Source: Aquabacter sediminis
Lineage (GTDB): Bacteria > Pseudomonadota > Alphaproteobacteria > Rhizobiales > Xanthobacteraceae
DNA: 64,000 nucleotides
NCBI RefSeq assembly: GCF_028863665.1
Contig: NZ_JARBFX010000009.1
Location: 62,001-126,000 of the forward strand
Direction of reading: 5' to 3'
Every line of letters begins with the position of its first letter. Positions within the stretch are counted from its first letter, which is position 1. Shown piece by piece: positions 50,975 to 61,800 of the stretch. Position numbers and translations under genes: made by a program. Below the pieces are notes generated by a model that did not search any database, was not told the DNA's origin, and saw nothing but the letters and a program-made list of their open reading frames with translations.

Positions 50975-53488
50975 ATGGGCGAGTGGAGCAAGGGCGCGGG
51001 CAGGGCGGAGCTTTGCCGAAACACCGGCGCGCCCGGCATCCCCGCCTCCGGGCGGCGCACGGCACCTCGGTCTGCCGTCTTTTTCCATCGGCGCCCTCTG
51101 GCCGCCGGACTTTTCGCCCCCGTTCTGGCGATCCCCGCCTCCGCGCATGCCGCACCATTGCTCGACGTGGTGGCGGGCGGTGTCAGCCCCGTTGCGCTCC
51201 TCGCCGGTTGCGCCTCCCTTGCAGCCCTCGGCCTAGGGCTGGCCTGTGCCATACGCAGCCGGGCCGCGGCGCGGATGCAGCGGGCCGGCGCGCGCGCCCT
51301 GACATTGGCGCGTGCCGATGCCATGTCGCTCGCCGCACTTCTGGGCGCGGGCACGGATGGGGCCGCGATCTGGCTCGGGGGGAATGAGCCGCCCATGCTG
51401 ATGGGCGCGGCCGGTCGGCTTCTCAAGATGGACGCCGCGGGCAGGGGCGAGGTGCCGGATCTGTCCCTGTGGCTGGGCGCCGGGGTCGCCGATAGCCTCT
51501 CGATCCCTCTTCAAGGCCTGTTCCTGCGCGACGAGCCCTTCTCGCGGGACATGACGGTCGCGGGCGTCCTGATGTGCGTCGAGGGCAAGGCGGTGGCGGG
51601 AAATCGCGTCGTCACCACGCGGCGCCTCAGTGCCTCGGCGGAGGGCGAGGTCTCCACCTTGCCATTCCAAGGCCTCTTCCGTGCCTCCACCCTGCCGGTG
51701 TGGCAGCGGGACCTGGAGGGGCGCCTGGTGCGCGTGAACCCGGCCTTTGCGACCGCCGTGGGCGGAGGAAGCCCGGAGGAGGTCTGCGCCAAGGGCCTGG
51801 AACTGCTCGATCAGCCGGCCCGCGAGGCGTCCGCAGCCGCCCGGCGCAAGGGCGAACCCTATCAGGCGCGAGTGCGTGTTGTGGCCGGGGGGCGCCGGCA
51901 GATCCTTGATGTGCTGGAAGTGCCCGGGCCCCAGGGCAGCGCGGGCCTGGCGGTGGACGCCACCGCTGCCGAGGCGCTGCGGGGCGAGATCGAGCGGACC
52001 ATCGCAGCCCATCGCCGCACACTCGACCAACTGGCCACGGCGGTGGCCATGTTCGGCGCGGACGAACGCCTCCAGTTCCACAACTCGGCCTATGAGCGCC
52101 TGTTTGAGCTCGATCCCGCCTTCCTGGACGAGCGCCCCACGGAGAGCGAGATCCTGGAGCGCATGCGCCTCGCCCGTCGCGTGCCGGAGCAGGCGGATTT
52201 CCGTGCCTGGCGCGAGCATCTGCGCGACGCCTATCGCGCTCTCGAGCCGGTGCACGACTGGTGGCACCTGCCGGGTGGCCAGATGCTGCGCGTGGTCGCC
52301 ACCCCCAATGCGGAGGGCGGCGTCACCTATCTGTTCGAGGACCTGTCCGAGCGCATTTCGCTGGAGAGCCGCTATAACAGCCTCATCCGCATCCAGGGCG
52401 AGACACTGGACGGCCTCGCCGAGGCGGTGGCGGTGTTCGGCTCCGACGGGCGCCTCCGGCTCTACAACCAGGCCTTCCTGGCCCTGTGGTCGCTGAGCGC
52501 CCAGGCGCTGGGCGAGCGTCCCCATATCGACGCGGTGGCCGCCATGTGCCGCCCACTCTATGGAGAAACGGGGACCTGGGCGCGCATCCGGTCGGTCATC
52601 ACCGCCATCGAGCATCGCCGGGGCGAGCAATTGCGCCTGGAGCGCGCGGACGGCCGCGTGCTGGATGGCGCGGCCCAGCCGCTGCCCGACGGCGGCACAA
52701 TGGTCACCTTCCGCGATGTGACTGACAGTGTGAAGGTGGAGCGCGCCCTCATCGAGCGCAATGAGGCGCTCGAAGCGGCCGACGTGCTCAAGAATGCCTT
52801 TGTGGGCCACGTTTCCTACCATTTGCGCACGCCGCTCAACACGCTCATCGGCTATGCCCACATGCTTGGCGAGACCGCCATCGGCCCGCTGAACGACCGG
52901 CAGCGCGAGTTCCTGGACCATGTGCGCCAGTCCTCCGACACGCTGCGCGCGCTCATCGACGACATTCTCGACCTCGCCACCATCGATGCGGGCGCCATGG
53001 CGCTTGATTTGGGCGAAGTGGACGTGCGCGGCACCCTGGAAGGGGTGGCCGAGGCGGTGCGTGATCTGCTGGAGCAGGTCGACGTCACCTTGCGCATCGA
53101 TGCCGCCAGCGATGTGGGCCTGTTCGTGGCCGACGGGCGGCGCGTGCGTCAGATCCTGTTCAACCTCCTGTCAAACGCCATCGCCGCGGCGCCCCCCGGC
53201 ACGACGGTGGTGCTCAGCGCCGAGCGGCGGCCAGATGCGGTGGTGTTGAAGGTGCGTGACCAGGGGCCGGGCATTTCGCCAGAACTGACCGAGCGTCTGT
53301 TCGACCGCTTCGAGACCGGCCCTGCCGCCGGCGGACGGGGCGGGGTGGGCCTGGGTCTGTCCATCGTCCGCTCCTTCATGACTCTGCATGGCGGCACCGT
53401 GAGCCTCCAGGCGGCGCCCGGTGGCGGCACGGTCGCCACCTGCGTTTTCCCGTTCAATGCCCCCCATCGCAGCGAGGCCGCCGCATGA
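50975..53488 (+). CDS. divL: DivL-type sensor kinase (tyrosine at the phosphoacceptor site)
   Basis: Membrane-associated cell-cycle regulator of 837 residues. An N-terminal hydrophobic region (about 45-95) anchors it; several PAS-like domains follow (about 230-590), then a HisKA-like dimerisation helix and a HATPase_c domain. At the phosphoacceptor the motif reads VSYHLRTPLN: Tyr615 takes the place of the histidine in the usual SHELRTPL, as in Caulobacter DivL. The ATP-binding boxes (FNLLSNAI, DQGPGISPE, GVGLGLSIV) are intact. DivL controls the CckA-ChpT-CtrA pathway. The stop overlaps the tsaE/amgK start (ATGA), the usual alphaproteobacterial order. The start codon has only a weak ribosome-binding site. 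Confidence 0.88.
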   Translation: MGEWSKGAGRAELCRNTGAPGIPASGRRTAPRSAVFFHRRPLAAGLFAPVLAIPASAHAAPLLDVVAGGVSPVALLAGCASLAALGLGLACAIRSRAAARMQRAGARALTLARADAMSLAALLGAGTDGAAIWLGGNEPPMLMGAAGRLLKMDAAGRGEVPDLSLWLGAGVADSLSIPLQGLFLRDEPFSRDMTVAGVLMCVEGKAVAGNRVVTTRRLSASAEGEVSTLPFQGLFRASTLPVWQRDLEGRLVRVNPAFATAVGGGSPEEVCAKGLELLDQPAREASAAARRKGEPYQARVRVVAGGRRQILDVLEVPGPQGSAGLAVDATAAEALRGEIERTIAAHRRTLDQLATAVAMFGADERLQFHNSAYERLFELDPAFLDERPTESEILERMRLARRVPEQADFRAWREHLRDAYRALEPVHDWWHLPGGQMLRVVATPNAEGGVTYLFEDLSERISLESRYNSLIRIQGETLDGLAEAVAVFGSDGRLRLYNQAFLALWSLSAQALGERPHIDAVAAMCRPLYGETGTWARIRSVITAIEHRRGEQLRLERADGRVLDGAAQPLPDGGTMVTFRDVTDSVKVERALIERNEALEAADVLKNAFVGHVSYHLRTPLNTLIGYAHMLGETAIGPLNDRQREFLDHVRQSSDTLRALIDDILDLATIDAGAMALDLGEVDVRGTLEGVAEAVRDLLEQVDVTLRIDAASDVGLFVADGRRVRQILFNLLSNAIAAAPPGTTVVLSAERRPDAVVLKVRDQGPGISPELTERLFDRFETGPAAGGRGGVGLGLSIVRSFMTLHGGTVSLQAAPGGGTVATCVFPFNAPHRSEAAA

Positions 53489-55050
53489 CCGGTTCCATGT
53501 CACGCCTCGACGATTTGGCCGAAGGCGGAGCGGGCACCTTTGCGCTCGATTTGCCGGGCCTGTTCGCCACCCAGCAGATGGCCGCCATGCTCGCGCCCTG
53601 GCTCTCGGCGGGAGACGTGGTGGCGCTCACCGGCGACCTCGGCGCCGGCAAGACCGCGTTTGCCCGCGAGCTGATCCGCGTGCTCGCGGGCGATCCCGCG
53701 CTCGAAGTGCCCAGTCCCACCTTTTCCCTGGTGGTCTCCTACGACTTTCCCCGCGCCAAGGTGCTGCACGCGGATCTCTATCGCCTGGAGGAGCCCGAAG
53801 AACTGGAGGAGATCGGCTGGGAAGAGCTGACCGACGGCGCCATCGCTCTGGTGGAATGGCCGGAGCGGGCACCCGCTTATCTGCCTGCCGACCGGCTCAC
53901 CATCTCCTTGACCCTTGCGCCGGAACTGGGACCGGAAGGGCGCCGCGCCCAATTGATCGGAACCGGTGCCTTCGCCGAGCGTCTCGACCGCCTTCACGCG
54001 TCCGAACTCCTGATCGAATCCAGCGGCTTCGCTGAGGCCGAGCGGCGCTACATGCAGGGGGATGCGTCCTCCCGCTCCTATGCCCGCCTCGTTCTGCCCG
54101 ATCGCTCGGCGGTGCTGATGAACGCGCCGCGCCGGCCCGATGGCCCGCCGGTGCGCCGGGGGCTGCCCTATAGCCGCATCGCGCACCTCGCCGAGGATGT
54201 GCGGGCCTTCGTGGCCGTTGCGCGGGGATTGAAAGCAGCGGGCTTCTCTGCGCCCGACATCTACTCGGCCGACCTGGAGCGTGGGCTCCTCATCATTGAG
54301 GATTTCGGCGACGAAGGCGTGCTGGAGGGCAATCCCCCCGAGCCCATCAAGGCGCGCTACGAGGCGGCGGTCGAAGTGCTCGCCGCCCTGCATGCCAAGC
54401 GCCTGCCCAGCATCCTGCACATTGCCCCCCAAAGCGAATATGTGTTGCCCACCTACGGCATCGAGGCGTTCCAGATCGAACTGGAACTGATGCTGGACTG
54501 GTATCTGCCCTATCGGAACGTGATGCTCGACCAGGTGGTGCGGGACGAGTTCACCATGCTCTGGCGCAATGCCCTGGCGCCCGTCCTGTCCGAGCCGCAG
54601 ACCTGGGTGCTGCGTGACTACCATTCCCCCAACCTGATCTGGCTGCCCGAGCGGGAGGGCTTGAATCGCGTGGGCCTGATCGACTTCCAGGACGCTGTGC
54701 TGGGTCCGGCCGCCTATGATGTCGTGTCGCTGGCTCAGGATGCCCGGGTCGATGTTTCTGAAAGCCTCGAGCTGGCGCTGGTCGGCCATTATGTGAAGGT
54801 GCGTCGGGAGGCGGATCCCAGTTTCGATGCGCGGGCCTTCGCCCATCTCTACGCCCTGATGGGGGCGCAGCGCGCCACGAAAATTCTCGGGATATTTACC
54901 CGGCTGAAGCTGCGCGACGGCAAACCGCAATATTTGCGTCACCTTCCCCGGATTAGGCGCTATCTGGCGCGGTGCCTCGGCCACCAGGAGCTGGGTTCTT
55001 TGCGCATGTGGTACGAGGCGGTCCTGCCATCGAAGGAATTCCAGACGTGA
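53485..55050 (+). CDS. TsaE - AmgK-like phosphotransferase fusion
   Basis: Bifunctional protein of 521 residues. Residues ~25-165 form TsaE, the ATPase that drives threonylcarbamoyladenosine tRNA modification (Walker A LTGDLGAGKTAFARELI, FSLVVSYDFP, HADLYRL). Residues ~185-521 form an APH-fold kinase with LRDYHSPNLIW and LIDFQDAVLGPAAYD, similar to the N-acetylmuramate/N-acetylglucosamine kinase AmgK of peptidoglycan recycling. In most bacteria the two are separate genes; the fused form is known in Hyphomicrobiales. Coupled to the MurU-like gene downstream through GTGA. Confidence 0.93.
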   Translation: MTGSMSRLDDLAEGGAGTFALDLPGLFATQQMAAMLAPWLSAGDVVALTGDLGAGKTAFARELIRVLAGDPALEVPSPTFSLVVSYDFPRAKVLHADLYRLEEPEELEEIGWEELTDGAIALVEWPERAPAYLPADRLTISLTLAPELGPEGRRAQLIGTGAFAERLDRLHASELLIESSGFAEAERRYMQGDASSRSYARLVLPDRSAVLMNAPRRPDGPPVRRGLPYSRIAHLAEDVRAFVAVARGLKAAGFSAPDIYSADLERGLLIIEDFGDEGVLEGNPPEPIKARYEAAVEVLAALHAKRLPSILHIAPQSEYVLPTYGIEAFQIELELMLDWYLPYRNVMLDQVVRDEFTMLWRNALAPVLSEPQTWVLRDYHSPNLIWLPEREGLNRVGLIDFQDAVLGPAAYDVVSLAQDARVDVSESLELALVGHYVKVRREADPSFDARAFAHLYALMGAQRATKILGIFTRLKLRDGKPQYLRHLPRIRRYLARCLGHQELGSLRMWYEAVLPSKEFQT

Positions 55051-55769
55051 CCAAACTGCGCAAGGCCATGGTGTTGGCGGCGGGCCTCGGCACAAGGATG
55101 CGCCCCTTGACGGATACGCGGCCCAAGCCCTTGGTCGAGGTGAATGGCCGCCCTTTGATCGACCATGTGCTTGATCGCCTGGCGGAGGTCGAGGTGGACG
55201 AGGCGGTGGTCAATGTGCACCATCACGCCGACCTCCTGGAGGCCCATCTGAAGGCCCGCAAGGGGCCGCCCCGCATCGTCCTCAGTGACGAGCGCGACGC
55301 GCTGCTGGAGACCGGCGGCGGCGTGCGGCGGGCGCTTGGCCATTTCGGAGATGCGCCGTTCTTCGCCATCAATTCGGACACGATCTGGATCGAGGGCATG
55401 CGGCCAAACCTCGCGCGCATGGAAAGGGTGTTCGATCCGGAGCGCATGGACGTACTCCTGCTTCTGGCTTCCACCGCCTTGTCCATCGGCTATGACGGGG
55501 CGGGCGACTTCATGATGGATCCGGAAGGCCGCCTGACGCGCCGGCCGGAGCGGGTCATGGCCCCGTTCGTTTATGCGGGCGCGGCGATCCTGAAGCCGGG
55601 CCTGTTCGCCGATGTGCCCGAGGGGGCCTTCTCTCTGAACCGCATCTTCGACCTGGCGCGGGAGGCGGACCGGCTGTTCGGCATCCGCCTGGAAGGCACC
55701 TGGATGCATGTGGGGACGCCGGACGCCATCGCCTCCGCCGAGGAAGCCATCCGGCGCTCCAGCGACTAG
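55047..55769 (+). CDS. Nucleotidyltransferase, MurU-like
   Basis: Sugar-1-phosphate nucleotidyltransferase of 240 residues. KAMVLAAGLGTRMRPLTDTRPKPLVEV is the classic nucleotide-binding start, and NSDTIW supplies the metal-binding aspartate. Immediately after an AmgK-like kinase, it most likely makes UDP-N-acetylmuramate from MurNAc-1-phosphate in cell-wall recycling, bypassing MurA and giving intrinsic tolerance to fosfomycin in organisms with this route. Start is GTG 55047, overlapping the previous stop. Confidence 0.88.
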   Translation: MTKLRKAMVLAAGLGTRMRPLTDTRPKPLVEVNGRPLIDHVLDRLAEVEVDEAVVNVHHHADLLEAHLKARKGPPRIVLSDERDALLETGGGVRRALGHFGDAPFFAINSDTIWIEGMRPNLARMERVFDPERMDVLLLLASTALSIGYDGAGDFMMDPEGRLTRRPERVMAPFVYAGAAILKPGLFADVPEGAFSLNRIFDLAREADRLFGIRLEGTWMHVGTPDAIASAEEAIRRSSD

Positions 55770-55830
55770 AGTGTCGTCCGATTCAGGCCAAATGGACCTG
55801 TTCGGAGGCATCGCGGGAGGGGCATCGTCC

Positions 55831-58800
55831 ATGAAGCGGGTTCTGTCCATTCCGCCCACGGCGCCCTTCCTGCCGACCCTCGCCCGGGCTTTGCTCGACG
55901 GGCGCCTCGTGCCCGGCTTTGCGCCCGCAGGCGATCCGCTGGCGCTTGCCTCCGCCACCATCTATCTGCCCACGCGCCGCGCCGGGCGCGCCTTCGAGGC
56001 GGCGCTGCTGGAGGCGTCGGGCGCCGAAGGACTTCTTCTGCCGCGCATCGTCCCGCTCGGCGATGTGGACGAGGATGCGCTGGCCTTTTCCGAGGAGGCC
56101 CCGCTCCTGGCCCCGCCACGTGCGGTGGATGGCGTGCATCGGCGCATCGCCCTCAGCGCCCTGGTGGCGCGGTGGCGGGACGCGCTGGCCGACGGATCCG
56201 ACCAGGCGGCGGTGGCGGCCGGTCCTGCGGCCACGGTGGCGCTGGCCGACGCGCTCGCAAGCCTGTTCGACCAGATGACCATTGCGGGCGCTGCCTGGGA
56301 GCGGCTGGAGGGCCTCGCTCTCGATGAGCATGACACCTATTTCGAAATGAGCCGCCAGTTCCTGCGTATCGCCCGCAAGGCGTGGGAAGGACACCTGGCG
56401 GAACAGGGCATGGTGGAGCCCGCCGTGCGCCGCGACGTGCTGGTGGCGGCGGAAGCGCGGCGCTTGGCGGAGCTCGGCGCTGCTGCCGGCCCGGTGATCG
56501 CCGCCGGCTCCACCGGCTCGCTGCCGGCCACCGCCCGGCTGCTCTCGGTCATTGCCGGCCTGCCGCTGGGGGCGGTGGTGCTGCCGGGCCTCGATTTCCA
56601 TGCCGAGGACGACGCCTTCGCTCTCCTGGCCGAGGATGGGCCGGGCGCGGCGCCCGACCACCCTCAGTTCGGCCTCGCTCATTTGCTGGACACGCTGGGC
56701 ATCACCCGGGAGGATGTGGAGGAGATCGGCGTGCGCGCCGCTCCGCCCCGCGAGGCCCTGCTGAGCGAGACGCTGCGCCATTCCAGCACAACGGACCGGT
56801 GGGTCAATCTCCCCGATCGCTTGCCGGATGACGAGCGGGATGCCGCCATTGCAGATGTGACGCTCATCGAGGCGGCCGATCCGCGCGAGGAGGCGCTCTC
56901 CATCGCCCTTGTCCTGCGTGCGGTGCTGGAGCGGGCCGGTGCACGGGGAGCGCTGGTGACGCCGGACCGGGATCTGGCTCGCCGCGTGACCGCGGAATTG
57001 AGCCGCTTTGGCATCGAGATCGACGATTCCGCCGGCGAGCCGCTGGCCGAGACGGAAGCGGGGCGGTTCGCCCGGTTGGTGGCGCAGGTGGTGGCGCAGG
57101 ATTTCGCGCCCGTGCCCCTGTTCGCGCTCCTCAGCCACCCCATGGCGACGCTCGGCCGTGCGCCAGCGGAACAGGCCGAGGCGGTGGCGGCGCTGGAACT
57201 GGTGGCGTTGCGCGGCCCGCGCCCGCGCACCGGCATTGCCGGCTTGCGTCAGACGGTGGCCGCATTCGACCGCGATCGCCTGCACCGCACCGATCCGCGC
57301 CGACGGATCGGTGCGGACCGGCTCGTGCCTGCGCAGGAGCTTGTGGAACGGCTGGCACAGGCTTTCTCCGCTTTCCCCGCCGGACCGGGCCTGCAGCCTT
57401 TGGCGAGCCTGGTGGCGGCGCACCGCGTGGCCATGGAGGCCATTGGCGGGCCGCTGGATCTGGAGGCCGAGGAGCCGGGGCGGGCGCATCTGGCGGATGC
57501 CTTCGAGGCGATCCTCCAGGCCGCGCCCCACGGACCCGCGCTCTCCGTGCGGGATTATGCCGAGACGGTGGGGGCACTGCTGGCCGACCAGATGGTGCGG
57601 CCGCACGCCCGCCCTGGCGCGCGGCTGCGCATTCTCGGGCCGCTGGAAGCGCGCCTTCTGGATGTGGACCTTGTGGTTCTTGGCGGCCTTGTGGAGGGCG
57701 TTTGGCCCCCCCAGACGCGGACCGACCCCTGGCTCAGCCGGCCCATGCGGGGCGAGCTGGGCTTGGAATTGCCGGAGCGGCGCATCGGCCTGTCCGCCCA
57801 CGATTTCGTGCAGAGCTTCGGCGCCCCCCAGGTGGTGCTGGCGCTCCCCGCCAAGGTGGAGGGAACCCAAAGCGTGCCCTCGCGCTTCGTCCAGCGCCTC
57901 GCCACCGTCTGCGGCGCGGAGCGCTGGGCGGCGGTGCGGGCACGGGGCGAGGTGTGGCGCACGGCCGCCGCAACCCTCGATCGGGCTCCGCCGGTGCCCC
58001 GCGCGGTGCAGCCCGCGCCGGCGCCACCCTTGGCCCTGCGGCCGCGCCAGCTCTCGGTGACGGAAATCGAGACCTTCCTGCGCGATCCCTATTCCATCTT
58101 CGCCCGCCATGTCCTGGCGCTCCAGCCGCTGGAGCCGCTCGACGCGGAGCCAGGGGGCGCCGAGCGTGGCACTGCGCTTCATGATGCGCTCGGCCAGTTT
58201 GGCATCGCCTTCCCGGAAGACCTCCCACCCGATGCGCTGGACCGCCTCATCGCCTATGGCCGCGCCGCGTTCGCGCCGCTGGAGGTGTTTCCCGCCGAGC
58301 ACGCCTTGTGGTGGGCGAGGTTCGAGCGGGTGGCCGGCTGGGTGGTGGCGTTTGAGCGGGAGCGGCGGGCGGCGGTGCGCAAGGTGGTGGCGGAGACGGG
58401 AGGCGCGCTCGACATCCCGCTCGCCAAGAGCGGCTTCCGGCTCACCGGGCGGGCGGACCGCATCGATATTCTCCAAGACGGCGCCCTCGCCATCGTCGAC
58501 TACAAGACCGGAACTGCGCCTTCCACGCGCCAGGGCCGGACCTTCTCGCCCCAATTGCCGCTGGAGGCGGCCATGGCGGCGCGGGGCGGCTTCAAGGCGG
58601 TGCCGGCGGCGCCCGTCAACGACTTCTTCTATGTGGAACTCAAGGGCGGCGCGGAGCCGGGGCGGGTGAAGCCGGGGGTGGCCAAGGACCAGGACGCCAC
58701 CTCCATGGCCGAGGAGGCGCTCGGCCGGCTCACGGATCTGCTGCTGGCCTTCGAGGACGAGGCGCAGGGCTATCGCTCGCTCAGCGCCCCCCAGTGGCGT

Positions 58801-58875
58801 GGGCGGTTCGGGCCTTATGACCATCTGGCGCGGGTGCGCGAATGGGCGCTGGGTGCGGAGGAGGAGGCCTCGTGA
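55831..58875 (+). CDS. addB: Double-strand break repair protein AddB
   Basis: Subunit of 1014 residues of the AddAB helicase-nuclease, which processes DNA ends for recombination. The opening RVLSIPPTAPFLPTLARALLDGRLV is typical for alphaproteobacterial AddB, and the C-terminal nuclease motif GRADRIDIL...IVDYKTG is intact. Only one cysteine is present, so the four-cysteine iron-sulfur staple of Bacillus AddB is missing. ATG 55831 has a GGGAGG site; alternative starts at 55771 and 55792 are in frame. The frame overlaps AddA by GTGA. Confidence 0.92.
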   Translation: MKRVLSIPPTAPFLPTLARALLDGRLVPGFAPAGDPLALASATIYLPTRRAGRAFEAALLEASGAEGLLLPRIVPLGDVDEDALAFSEEAPLLAPPRAVDGVHRRIALSALVARWRDALADGSDQAAVAAGPAATVALADALASLFDQMTIAGAAWERLEGLALDEHDTYFEMSRQFLRIARKAWEGHLAEQGMVEPAVRRDVLVAAEARRLAELGAAAGPVIAAGSTGSLPATARLLSVIAGLPLGAVVLPGLDFHAEDDAFALLAEDGPGAAPDHPQFGLAHLLDTLGITREDVEEIGVRAAPPREALLSETLRHSSTTDRWVNLPDRLPDDERDAAIADVTLIEAADPREEALSIALVLRAVLERAGARGALVTPDRDLARRVTAELSRFGIEIDDSAGEPLAETEAGRFARLVAQVVAQDFAPVPLFALLSHPMATLGRAPAEQAEAVAALELVALRGPRPRTGIAGLRQTVAAFDRDRLHRTDPRRRIGADRLVPAQELVERLAQAFSAFPAGPGLQPLASLVAAHRVAMEAIGGPLDLEAEEPGRAHLADAFEAILQAAPHGPALSVRDYAETVGALLADQMVRPHARPGARLRILGPLEARLLDVDLVVLGGLVEGVWPPQTRTDPWLSRPMRGELGLELPERRIGLSAHDFVQSFGAPQVVLALPAKVEGTQSVPSRFVQRLATVCGAERWAAVRARGEVWRTAAATLDRAPPVPRAVQPAPAPPLALRPRQLSVTEIETFLRDPYSIFARHVLALQPLEPLDAEPGGAERGTALHDALGQFGIAFPEDLPPDALDRLIAYGRAAFAPLEVFPAEHALWWARFERVAGWVVAFERERRAAVRKVVAETGGALDIPLAKSGFRLTGRADRIDILQDGALAIVDYKTGTAPSTRQGRTFSPQLPLEAAMAARGGFKAVPAAPVNDFFYVELKGGAEPGRVKPGVAKDQDATSMAEEALGRLTDLLLAFEDEAQGYRSLSAPQWRGRFGPYDHLARVREWALGAEEEAS

Positions 58876-61800
58876 GCAGCGCGTCCGATAGCGCCAAAGC
58901 CGCGCCCTCACAGACGGCGGCGCTCCTGGCGGCCACCCGCCACCAGAGCGAAGCATCCGACCCGGAGGTCTCCGCCTGGGTGTCCGCCAATGCGGGCTCG
59001 GGGAAGACCCATGTCCTCTCCCAGCGCGTCATCCGCCTGTTGCTGGCGGGCACGCCGCCGGGGCGCATCCTGTGCCTGACCTACACCAAGGCGGCGGCTG
59101 CCAATATGGCGAACCGGGTGCTCACCACGCTTGGTCGCTGGGTGGCTCTGCCCGATGCCGCGCTGGACGAGGAGATCGCCCGCACCGACCACCGCCGGCC
59201 CACGCCCGAGTTGCGCGCCATCGCCCGGCGCCTGTTCGCGGCGGCGCTGGAGACACCCGGCGGCCTGAAGATCCAGACCATTCACGCCTTCTGCGGCGGC
59301 CTGCTGCACCAGTTCCCCTTCGAGGCAGGCGTCGCCGCCGGCTTTCGCGAACTGGACGATGCCGGCCGCATGGACCTCCTCGCCCGCATTCGCACCGACC
59401 TCATCGTGGAGGCCACGTCCCAGCCCCACGCCGCGCTCGGCCGCGCACTCGCCCATCTCATGGGGGAGACCGGCGACAAGGGCATCGACGACCTCATCGC
59501 CGCCTCGGTGGATGCCCGCGCCCGCATCCTCAAGCTGGCACAGGAGGCGGACGCCCGGCGCGCGCAGATCGCGGCGGGACTGGGGCTCGACCCCTCCATC
59601 ACCCGCGACGGGCTGCTGCGCCAAGTGCTGGACGGCCCCCATCTGCCACAAAGCGAATGGCGGGCGGTGGCGGCAGAGATTGCCGCATCCGGCAAGGCCA
59701 CCGACCAGAAGCGAGCGGCCTCGCTGCTTGCCGCCGCCGGGGCCGGGTCGCAGGAGGAGGCGCTGGCCGCCTATCTCGGCGTGTTCCTGAAGGCCGATGG
59801 CGGTCCGCGCACAGACAAGGACCTTCTCACCAAGGGTGCGCGCGAGGCGCTGCCCACCATCGCCGCCCGGATGGAGGCTGAGCGCGACCGCATCGCGCTC
59901 CTGGAGGATCAGCGCCGGGCGGTGGAAGTGCTGGAGCGCACCGATGCCGCCCTCACTTTGGGGGCTGCCGCCTGTGCCCGCTACGAATCCGCCAAGGCCG
60001 ACCGTGGGCTCCTGGATTTCGACGACCTCATCGCCCGCACAGCTGCGCTCCTGAACCGCGTGCCGGCCTCCTGGGTGCATTTCAAGCTGGATCGCGGCAT
60101 CGACCATGTGCTGGTGGACGAGGCGCAGGACACAAGCCCGGCCCAATGGGCGGTGGTGCACGGCCTGATCGACGATTTCTTTGCCGGGGCAGGAGCGCGC
60201 GGGCCGTTGCGGCGCACCCTGTTCGTGGTGGGCGACGAGAAGCAGTCCATCTTCTCCTTCCAGGGGGCCGATCCCCGCACCTTTGGCGAGATGCGGCACC
60301 GGGTGGCCCGAGAAGCGGGCAATACGGGCTTCCGCAATGTGCGGCTGCCCCATTCTTTCCGCTCGGCGCCGGGCGTGCTGGCGGCGGTGGATGCGGTGTT
60401 CGCCAGCCAAGCCGCCCGCGCCGGCCTCTCCGACGACGATGCCAAGACCGTCCATGAGGCCATCCGTACCGATGCCCCGGCTTTGGTGGAGGTGTGGCCC
60501 ACCATCAAGCCGCCGGAACGGCCCAAGGTGGATGATTGGCGGCGCCCCCTGGACGAGGTGCCGGGCGATGATCCCGTCAACATGCTGGCCCAGCGCATCG
60601 CGGATTTCGTGCGCCGGGGCATCGCAGAGCGGCTCGCCATCCCCTCGCGCAAGGGGCGCCCCATGCAGGGGCGGGATGTGCTGGTGCTGGTGCGGCGGCG
60701 CGGCAAGCTGTTCGAGGCCATCATCCGTGCCTTGAAGGGAGCGGGCGGTGGGGTGGAGGTGGCCGGCGCCGACCGGCTGGTGGTGGCCGACCATATCGCC
60801 GCCCTCGACCTGATGGCACTGGGCGATGCGCTGCTCTCGCCGGACGATGACCTGGCGCTGGCCGGCGTGCTGAAGGCGCCCCTCTTCGGCTTCACTGATG
60901 ACGACCTCATGCGCTGGTGCCCCGGCCGTCCCGGCCGGCTGTGGGACGCGCTTGCGATCGCCGCACCGCAGGAGGGGCCTCTGGCGGATGCCCTCGCCCG
61001 CCTGGAGCGCTGGCGGGGGGAGGCGCGGCGCCTGCGGCCGTTCGACTTTTACGCCCGGGTGCTGGGCCGTGATGGCGGCCGCCGGGCCATGTTGGCCCGC
61101 CTCGGGCCGGAAGCAGCCGACGTGCTGGACGAATTCATGGCCCTTGCCCGCACCTATGAAAGCGGGGAGGCGGCGACGCTCGCCGGCTTCCTCGCCTTTC
61201 TGCGCCGGGGCGGTGCGGAGACCAAGCGCGACATGGAGACCGGTCGCGACGAGGTGCGCGTCATGACCGTCCATGGCGCCAAGGGCTTGGAAGCGCCCGT
61301 CGTGGTCCTCGCCGACACAGTGGACGTGCCCCGCCCGCGCACCTCGGAAGGCTTCCTCACGCTGCCCTCCGGCCTCCCGGTCCTGGCGCCGCGCAAGGCG
61401 GAGGACCCGGAGGTGCTGGCTACAGCGCGCACCGAAGCGGCGGCGCGCGAGAGCGAGGAATATCGCCGGCTGCTTTATGTGGCGCTCACCCGCGCGGAGG
61501 ACGCATTGGTGATCTGCGGGGCCGAGACCCGCGCCGCGGCCAAGGACAAGCCTCACGCGCGCCCCGAAGGGTGCTGGTACGACCTGGTCCTCGGCGCCCT
61601 TCAGGACGAGGCCCATGCGGTGCAGGTGCCCTATGCCCCCGAGGAGGTGCTGCGCTGGCGCAGGCCGGAAAGCCTGCCGCCGAGCGGCGAGGCGCCAACC
61701 ACCTCCGTATCCGTGCCGCTGCCTGCCCCCGTCGTCCTGGGGCTGGCCGGGGAGGCCCTGGAAGGGGAAGCGTCGGCTCCGCTGCGCCCCTCCCGCGTGC

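Noticed and set aside
55783-58956. 1057-codon open frame on the minus strand opposite addB
   Set aside because: It is the antisense shadow of a well-supported gene in GC-rich DNA; its product is Arg/His/Gly-rich with no domain, and there is no ribosome-binding site.
58908-61616. 902-codon minus-strand open frame opposite addA
   Set aside because: Same reason: low-complexity antisense frame under intact helicase motifs on the plus strand.
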